Shown: positions 32,517 to 36,791 of the stretch, piece by piece
Numbering within the stretch: position 1 is the stretch's first letter
Layout of the letters: every line of letters begins with the position of its first letter
Source: DATLYF01 sp035575095
Lineage (GTDB): Bacteria; Pseudomonadota; Gammaproteobacteria; Competibacterales; Competibacteraceae
Reading direction: 5' to 3'
DNA: 36,791 nucleotides
NCBI GenBank assembly: GCA_035575095.1
Contig: DATLYF010000154.1
Span: 1 to 36,791, forward strand
Made by a program: the position numbers and the translations under genes
Notes under the pieces: generated by a model
What the model saw: only the letters and a program-made list of their open reading frames with translations
Databases searched by the model: none
Told to the model about the DNA's origin: nothing

Positions 32517-33986
32517 ATGCACGACGAACACGATCTTGAACTGCTGATCCGTGCCCAGACCCCGATCCTGGTCATCGAATCCTGCGATGAGCCGCGGGTG
32601 CTGCAGATCCTCTCGCGCCTGGCCCTGCGGCTGAGGCTGCCCAGCTTCCGCTGGACGCTGACCGATGGCCTGCAGCGGCTGGACATCGACTACGCCCCGC
32701 AGCGCTTCAACACCGATCCGGCCGATGTGCTGCGCCACATCCGCTCCACCCGCCAGGCCGGGCTGTACGCCCTGCTGGACTTTCATCCGTTCCTGGACCA
32801 GCCGCTGCACGTGCGGCTGCTGAAGGACATCGCCCTGGCTCATGCCGACACCCGCCAGACCCTGGCGCTGCTCAGCCACGCCCTGGAGCTGCCGGCCGAG
32901 CTCAAGCCTTACACCGCCCGCTGCGAGCTGCGGCTGCCCGATGCCGCCCAGTTGGAGGCCATCGTACGCGAACAGGCGCGCGCCTGGGCCGCCGAGCATC
33001 CGGGGCAGAAGGTCCGGACCGATCCACAGGTGATGCAGGAGTTCGTGCGTAATCTGAGCGGCCTCGGCCACCGCGACGCCGCCCGCGTGGCACGCAAGCT
33101 GATCTACAACGACGGCGCCATTACCCGCAACGACGTGGCCGAGGCCATGAGGCTCAAGTACCAGCTGCTCGATCGCGACGGGGTGCTGGCCTACGAGTAT
33201 GCCACTGCCAGCCTCGGCGAGGTCGGCGGGCTCACCAATCTCAAGCGCTGGCTGGAGCAGCGCCGCGGCGCCTTCCTGGAGCGCGACGGGCAGAAGCTCG
33301 ATCCGCCCCGCGGCATCTTGCTCACCGGCGTGCAGGGTAGCGGCAAGAGCCTGGCTGCGCGGGCCGTGGCCGGGCTGTGGCAGTTGCCACTACTGCGGCT
33401 GGATTTTGCCACCCTGTACAACAAGTACCACGGCGAGACCGAGCGCAACCTGCGCGAGGCCCTGGCCACCGCCCAGGCCATGGCGCCCTGTGTGCTGTGG
33501 ATGGATGAACTGGAGAAGGGCATTAGCAGCGATGACAACGACGGCGGCACCTCGCGCCGCGTGCTGGGCAGCCTGCTCACCTGGCTGGCGGAGAACCGCG
33601 CGCCGGTGTTCGTGGTCGCCACCGCCAACGACATCCGCGCCCTGCCGCCGGAACTGGTGCGCAAGGGCCGGCTGGACGAGATCTTCTTCGTCGACCTGCC
33701 GGACCGCGACACCCGTGCCCAGATCTTCGCCATCCACCTGCAGAAGCGCGACCTCAGCCCGACCCGCTTCGATCTGATCCGACTGGCCGAGGCCAGCGAG
33801 GGCTTCTCCGGCGCCGAGATCGAGCAGGCGGTGGTGGCCGGCCTCTACGCCGCCAGCGCTGAGGGCCTGAGCCAGGAGGCGCTGCTTGCCGAGATCCGCC
33901 GCACCCGGCCGCTGTCGGTGGTGATGGCCGAGGAGGTTGCGGCGCTCAGGGCCTGGGCCGAGGGGCGCACGGTCAGCGCCGGCTGA
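32517..33986 (+). CDS. AAA ATPase, Ycf46-like
   Basis: 489 aa. The C-terminal AAA module (about residues 230-440) has Walker A GVQGSGKS (Lys277), Walker B CVLWMDELEKG, sensor-1 VFVVATANDI, and an RKGRLDEIFFVDLPD arginine-finger region. The N-terminal roughly 190 residues (PILVIESCDEP, ALLDFHPFLDQP, LLSHALELPAELKPY) look like a degenerate AAA-type domain without Walker A. This arrangement matches Ycf46-type proteins of cyanobacteria and many bacteria. Function is poorly known; cyanobacterial Ycf46 has been linked to photosynthesis/CO2 responses. The start ATG lacks a close ribosome binding site: AGGAG is about 21 nt upstream. It is divergent from the sugar operon. Confidence 0.85.
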   Translation: MHDEHDLELLIRAQTPILVIESCDEPRVLQILSRLALRLRLPSFRWTLTDGLQRLDIDYAPQRFNTDPADVLRHIRSTRQAGLYALLDFHPFLDQPLHVRLLKDIALAHADTRQTLALLSHALELPAELKPYTARCELRLPDAAQLEAIVREQARAWAAEHPGQKVRTDPQVMQEFVRNLSGLGHRDAARVARKLIYNDGAITRNDVAEAMRLKYQLLDRDGVLAYEYATASLGEVGGLTNLKRWLEQRRGAFLERDGQKLDPPRGILLTGVQGSGKSLAARAVAGLWQLPLLRLDFATLYNKYHGETERNLREALATAQAMAPCVLWMDELEKGISSDDNDGGTSRRVLGSLLTWLAENRAPVFVVATANDIRALPPELVRKGRLDEIFFVDLPDRDTRAQIFAIHLQKRDLSPTRFDLIRLAEASEGFSGAEIEQAVVAGLYAASAEGLSQEALLAEIRRTRPLSVVMAEEVAALRAWAEGRTVSAG

Positions 33987-34015
33987 GGCCTCTTTACCAG
34001 CTGGCCTCCCGCGCC

Positions 34016-34066
34016 CGCTCCTCTAGAGAGATTAGGAGAGCGGTAGGCGAGCCGACGTAGGCCTAC
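34016..34066. repeat. Inverted repeats between convergent genes
   Basis: The gap 33987-34073 holds a hairpin at 34016-34042 (CGCTCCTCTA / TAGGAGAGCG, about 9 of 10 pairs counting one G-T, loop gagagat). It also holds a perfect 10-bp palindrome GTAGGCCTAC at 34057-34066. The hairpin probably terminates the AAA gene and/or the opposing minus-strand operon. Confidence 0.5.
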
Positions 34067-34073
34067 ATTGCGC

Positions 34074-34811
34074 TCACCCTACAGGCGCAGCGACCGAAGC
34101 GCCCTCGATGCAATGCCGCTTGAGCGCCTGGGCAATGAAGCCGCTGGCCTTCATGTCCTCGACGAATTCGGCGAGGCAGCGCGCCGCTGCCTCGCCGCGC
34201 CCCTTGGGCGTGCCCATCGCCTGCTGAATCACCATGAAACGACCGGCGAGCAGGCGCAGGCCGGGAAAGCGCTGCATGTCGGCTTCCAGCTGCTGTTTCA
34301 CGCCGGCCGCCACTTCGAGTCCCTGCGCGACGAACGTGTCCGCCACGGTGGGCGAGGTCGGCACACGCACGATCTGTGCGTGCTTGAGCTTGCGCGTGAG
34401 ATACAGGTCGTAGGCACTGCCGGCGCCCACTGCGACGCGATGGCCCGTGCGGTCCACATCCGCGTGGCAGCGGATCGGTGAGGACTGCCGCACCAAGTAG
34501 CAGCCCTCGATCAGGACATACGGTGCGGTGAACGCGATGCCGGCGCCGCGCACCGGGTCCACGGCGAAGAAGCCGATGTCGGCCTGATCGTTGATGACCG
34601 CCTCGACCGACTTGCCAGCTGCCTGGAACACGACCAGTTCGATGGCCACACCAAGCCTCTCGGCAAACGCATGCGCCAGGTCGACCGAAACACCGCATGG
34701 GCGGCCGGTGACCGGGTCGGTGCCGGCCAGGATCGGGTTGCCTAAGTTGATGGCAGCGCGCAGCTTGCCGGTGGGCGTGAAGGCTGCAACGACAGCAGGA
34801 TGGATGTTCAT
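34074..34811 (-). CDS. Substrate-binding-protein-like domain protein without signal peptide (SBP_bac_3 type)
   Basis: 245 aa from the ATG at 34811, 4 nt after the GntR stop. It resembles periplasmic amino-acid-binding proteins: GKLRAAINLGNPILAG, TGRPCGVSVDLAHAFAERLGV, then QADIGFFAVDPVRGAGIAFTAPYV, and a C-terminal CLAEFVEDMKASGFIAQAL helix. The N-terminus MNIHPAVVAAFTPTG has no hydrophobic signal, so the protein is predicted to stay in the cytosol. No transporter genes accompany it in the window. It could be a ligand sensor or a carrier working with the enzyme and regulator upstream; this is inference. A longer start inside gntR was rejected because its extra residues follow the gntR frame shadow. 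Confidence 0.75.
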   Translation of the reverse strand: MNIHPAVVAAFTPTGKLRAAINLGNPILAGTDPVTGRPCGVSVDLAHAFAERLGVAIELVVFQAAGKSVEAVINDQADIGFFAVDPVRGAGIAFTAPYVLIEGCYLVRQSSPIRCHADVDRTGHRVAVGAGSAYDLYLTRKLKHAQIVRVPTSPTVADTFVAQGLEVAAGVKQQLEADMQRFPGLRLLAGRFMVIQQAMGTPKGRGEAAARCLAEFVEDMKASGFIAQALKRHCIEGASVAAPVG

Positions 34812-34815
34812 TTGC

Positions 34816-35712
34816 TCAGGGTTTGAGGATGTCGCGGATCTTTTCGATGTTGCGCAGCGTGCATAGCAAGTGTTCGCGCATAGCCTGCGAGGCCTCCTCA
34901 AAGCGCTCGTGTTCCAGCAGGTCGAGCAGGTGCAGGTGCTGTTGGCAATGCTCCTTGTAGCGCTTGCGGTCCTGCATCGAGCGATATGACAGCAGCCGGC
35001 GCACGCGGTTGACGCGTTTGATCGCGTCGATGAAGAAGGGGTTGCCGCTCGCCTCGACCAGCGATTCGTGGAACCGCACGCCACGTTCGTGCAGTTGTTC
35101 TGCCGTGTCGGTCTCGATGCCGCCTTCGAGCAGATGAGTCTCGGCGGCGCGCAGCCGCGCCAGCACCGCCGGCTCGAGGCGATAGCCGGGCTCGAGCAGC
35201 GCGGCCGGCTCGAGGGCGAGGCGCATGCGATACGACTGCAGCAGGCTGTCCGGTGTGGTCAGCATCGGCGAGAAGATCCAACCGTAGCCCGGTTTTTTCT
35301 CGGCCCAGCCTTCGGCTGCGATGCGCGCAAGCAGCTTGTCGAGTTGCGCTGGCGTCAGCTCGTAGCGCTTCTTCAGCAGTGCCTCGGAGAACTTATCGGG
35401 CAACAGGCCGCGCAGGCGGTCGTCCGCAATGCGGTAATAGGTCCGGGTGAGCGCGTCAGACTCTGTCAGGCGCAGCTCATCGATGACCACGTGCGTCGGG
35501 CTGTCGACGGGCTTGGCGAGGAAGTAGCCGCGGTTGGGCTCGCGTCTGAGCAGACCCTTCTTGTGCAATAGCGCAAGCGCATCATTCACCGGCGAGCGCG
35601 ACACACGCAGGCGGTCGGCCAGCATCTGGGCCGGCAGGTGGCTGCCGACGGGCAGCGCTTCGGATTGGATCAATTCGATGATCCGGGCGGGAATGGACTG
35701 TTCGAGGCTCAT
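34816..35712 (-). CDS. GntR-family regulator with an extra winged-helix-like region and FCD domain
   Basis: 298 aa, about 60 longer than common FadR-type GntR proteins. Residues 1-68 are a standard GntR winged helix (AQMLADRLRVSRSPVNDALALLHKKGLL, then REPNRGYFL). Residues 86-150 look like a second winged-helix-like unit (FSEALLKKRYELTPAQLDKLL, IAAEGWAEKKPGYGWIF). Residues about 155-295 fit the FCD effector domain, with RLALEPAALLEP, RFHESLVEASGNPFF and candidate metal-binding His at 215, 259/261 and 281. The start overlaps the aconitase-family gene stop by 4 nt (ATGA). It probably regulates this cluster; the effector may be a carboxylic acid. Confidence 0.85.
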   Translation of the reverse strand: MSLEQSIPARIIELIQSEALPVGSHLPAQMLADRLRVSRSPVNDALALLHKKGLLRREPNRGYFLAKPVDSPTHVVIDELRLTESDALTRTYYRIADDRLRGLLPDKFSEALLKKRYELTPAQLDKLLARIAAEGWAEKKPGYGWIFSPMLTTPDSLLQSYRMRLALEPAALLEPGYRLEPAVLARLRAAETHLLEGGIETDTAEQLHERGVRFHESLVEASGNPFFIDAIKRVNRVRRLLSYRSMQDRKRYKEHCQQHLHLLDLLEHERFEEASQAMREHLLCTLRNIEKIRDILKP

Positions 35713-36791
35713 GGCACAGGGTTCTCGCCGCGTCGCTCGGACGAGGCCATGGTCTGGCGCAGGATCGAAGGGATCACGCCACCGGCTTTCAGCAGCTCGA
35801 CTTCGAATTGCGTCTCCACAGCAGCCACGGTCTCGAGTGCATTGATAGTCCTGTCGGCGCGCACGATGCGCACCGGCACCGTACAGCGGGGGGTAAGCGA
35901 ATCCAGCGGCGCGTCCACTTCGATGCAGTCGCCGGGTCGAAGTCGTAGCGTCCTGGGATGAACGCCGGCTGGCAGCCGCAGCGGCAGGATACCCATGCCG
36001 ACCAGGTTGGAGCGGTGGATGCGCTCGAAGCTTACCGCCAGCACCGCGCGGATGCCCAGCAGGCGCTGCCCCTTGGCGGCCCAGTCGCGCGAGGAGCCGG
36101 TGCCGTAGCGCTCACCGGCGACCAGCACCACCGACTCGCCAGCTTCGCGGTGGCGCTGGGCAGCCTCCCAGATCGGCATCACATCGCCGCTCGGCGCGTG
36201 CACCGTGTGCGCGACCGGAAGGCCGGGCCACAGCAGGTTGACCAGCGTCTTGCTGTAGAAAGCCGCGCGCAACATCACCTCCCAGTTGCCGCGCCGCGAG
36301 GCGAACACGTTCAGGTCGTTGCGATCGTCGCCGCGCTCGACCAGGAAATCGGCCACGAAGCTGTCGGGCGGAATGGCGCTCGCCGGCGAGATGTGGTCGG
36401 TGGTGATGTCGTCGTCCAGTACGAGCAGCGGGTAGGCGCGGTAGCAGCCGAGCATCGTTGAGCCCGCGTCGGCCGAGGCGAAAGGCGGGCGGCGCAGGAT
36501 AGTCGAACGCAGATCCCAGGGGAAGCGCGCCGTCTCGGGGCTTGCCAGCGCGTGCCACTGCGGGTTGTGGCTGGCCAGCTCGAAGTCGCGGCGAAAGTCG
36601 TTCGTATCGAGGCCCTGCGCCAGATGCGTGTCGATCTCGGCCTCACTGGGCCACAGCTCGCTCAGCATCACCGCTCGGCCATCGGCCGTCACTTGTACTG
36701 GCTCGTCGCGCAGGTTGCGCGCGGCGTCGCCGGCGAGCGCAAACGCAATGACTAGCGGCGGGGACATGATGAAACCGAGGTCCAGATCCGG
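35709..36791 (-). CDS. Aconitase-family hydratase, C-terminal part (cut by window edge)
   Basis: The frame is open to the right edge, so the N-terminal [4Fe-4S] domains lie outside; about 360 residues are visible. SPPLVIAFALAGDAARNL is the end of domain 3. A linker follows, then LLVLDDDITTDHISPASAIPP, the swivel domain with VVLVAGERYGTGSSRDWAAKG (active-site Ser/Arg loop), and AVSFERIHRSNLVGMGILPLRL. This matches the AcnA/AcnD/IRP group. Aconitase, 2-methylisocitrate dehydratase or a related C6/C7 hydro-lyase are all possible without the missing part. Translational coupling to a GntR gene suggests a specialised, inducible enzyme rather than the housekeeping TCA-cycle copy. Confidence 0.85.
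   Translation of the reverse strand, partial: PDLDLGFIMSPPLVIAFALAGDAARNLRDEPVQVTADGRAVMLSELWPSEAEIDTHLAQGLDTNDFRRDFELASHNPQWHALASPETARFPWDLRSTILRRPPFASADAGSTMLGCYRAYPLLVLDDDITTDHISPASAIPPDSFVADFLVERGDDRNDLNVFASRRGNWEVMLRAAFYSKTLVNLLWPGLPVAHTVHAPSGDVMPIWEAAQRHREAGESVVLVAGERYGTGSSRDWAAKGQRLLGIRAVLAVSFERIHRSNLVGMGILPLRLPAGVHPRTLRLRPGDCIEVDAPLDSLTPRCTVPVRIVRADRTINALETVAAVETQFEVELLKAGGVIPSILRQTMASSERRGENPVP

Noticed and set aside
34812..35084. An upstream extension of the SBP-like gene that might hold a signal peptide
   Set aside because: The extra residues are rich in Ser, Arg, Cys and Thr and come from an alternate frame of gntR, with no hydrophobic signal core.
1..36791. tRNA, rRNA, CRISPR arrays, phage or transposon genes
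   Set aside because: None was seen by eye on either strand; no repeated spacer pattern, integrase, transposase or toxin-antitoxin signature is present. A tRNA or covariance-model scan could still find small RNAs.

Overview
The window is GC-rich and densely coded, and reads as a gammaproteobacterial chromosome. The evidence is the block mlaEDCB - ibaG - murA - hisG - hisD - hisC - petABC - sspAB, a gene neighbourhood known from Pseudomonas and Chromatiales-type genomes. It is combined with short-form HisG, a Rieske/cytochrome bc1 set and a spu-type polyamine operon. No rRNA, tRNA, CRISPR array, IS element or integrase was seen. The species cannot be named from sequence reading alone.

Layout. 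(1) 1-2144, plus strand: the end of the Mla retrograde phospholipid transport operon (mlaE cut by the window edge, mlaD, mlaC, mlaB) and the BolA-family ibaG. (2) 2157-6449, plus: murA, then hisG, hisD and hisC, tightly packed with 1-4 nt overlaps at several joints. (3) 6606-9281, plus: petABC (Rieske protein, cytochrome b, cytochrome c1), closed by a strong hairpin. (4) 9355-12466, plus: sspA, sspB and the oligopeptidase A gene prlC. (5) 12494-20390, minus: a polyamine operon read puuD/spuA - puuA/spuB - spuC - potF - potG - potH - potI, for uptake of putrescine-type amines and their breakdown by transamination and gamma-glutamylation. (6) 20627-24528, plus and divergent from (5): a second gamma-glutamylputrescine synthetase, a PuuB-type FAD oxidase and an MFS transporter. 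(7) 24646-26825, plus: a DUF2505 protein, an ABC1/UbiB-like kinase and a small orphan protein. (8) 26871-32219, minus: a LacI-family regulator followed by a glucose-type (Gts/MalK-like) ABC sugar importer, with a cluster of LacI-type operators upstream. (9) 32517-33986, plus: a Ycf46-like AAA ATPase divergent from the sugar operon. (10) 34074-36791, minus: the C-terminal part of an aconitase-family enzyme, an unusual GntR regulator and a substrate-binding-protein-like gene without a signal peptide, all translationally coupled.

How the genes work together. The first 12 kb is core physiology: envelope lipid asymmetry, peptidoglycan precursor synthesis, histidine synthesis, respiration and stress proteolysis. 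The middle 12 kb is a coherent polyamine unit: PotFGHI imports, the two glutamine-synthetase-like ligases glutamylate, PuuB oxidises, PuuD hydrolyses the glutamyl group, and SpuC offers a direct transaminase route. The aldehyde dehydrogenase (PuuC) and the regulator are not in the window. The last part holds a self-contained sugar-import operon and the start of what looks like an accessory metabolic cluster. The most interesting unexplained parts are the aconitase/GntR/SBP-like cluster, the apparent double winged-helix architecture of that GntR, and the operator-like motifs in the two divergent control regions.
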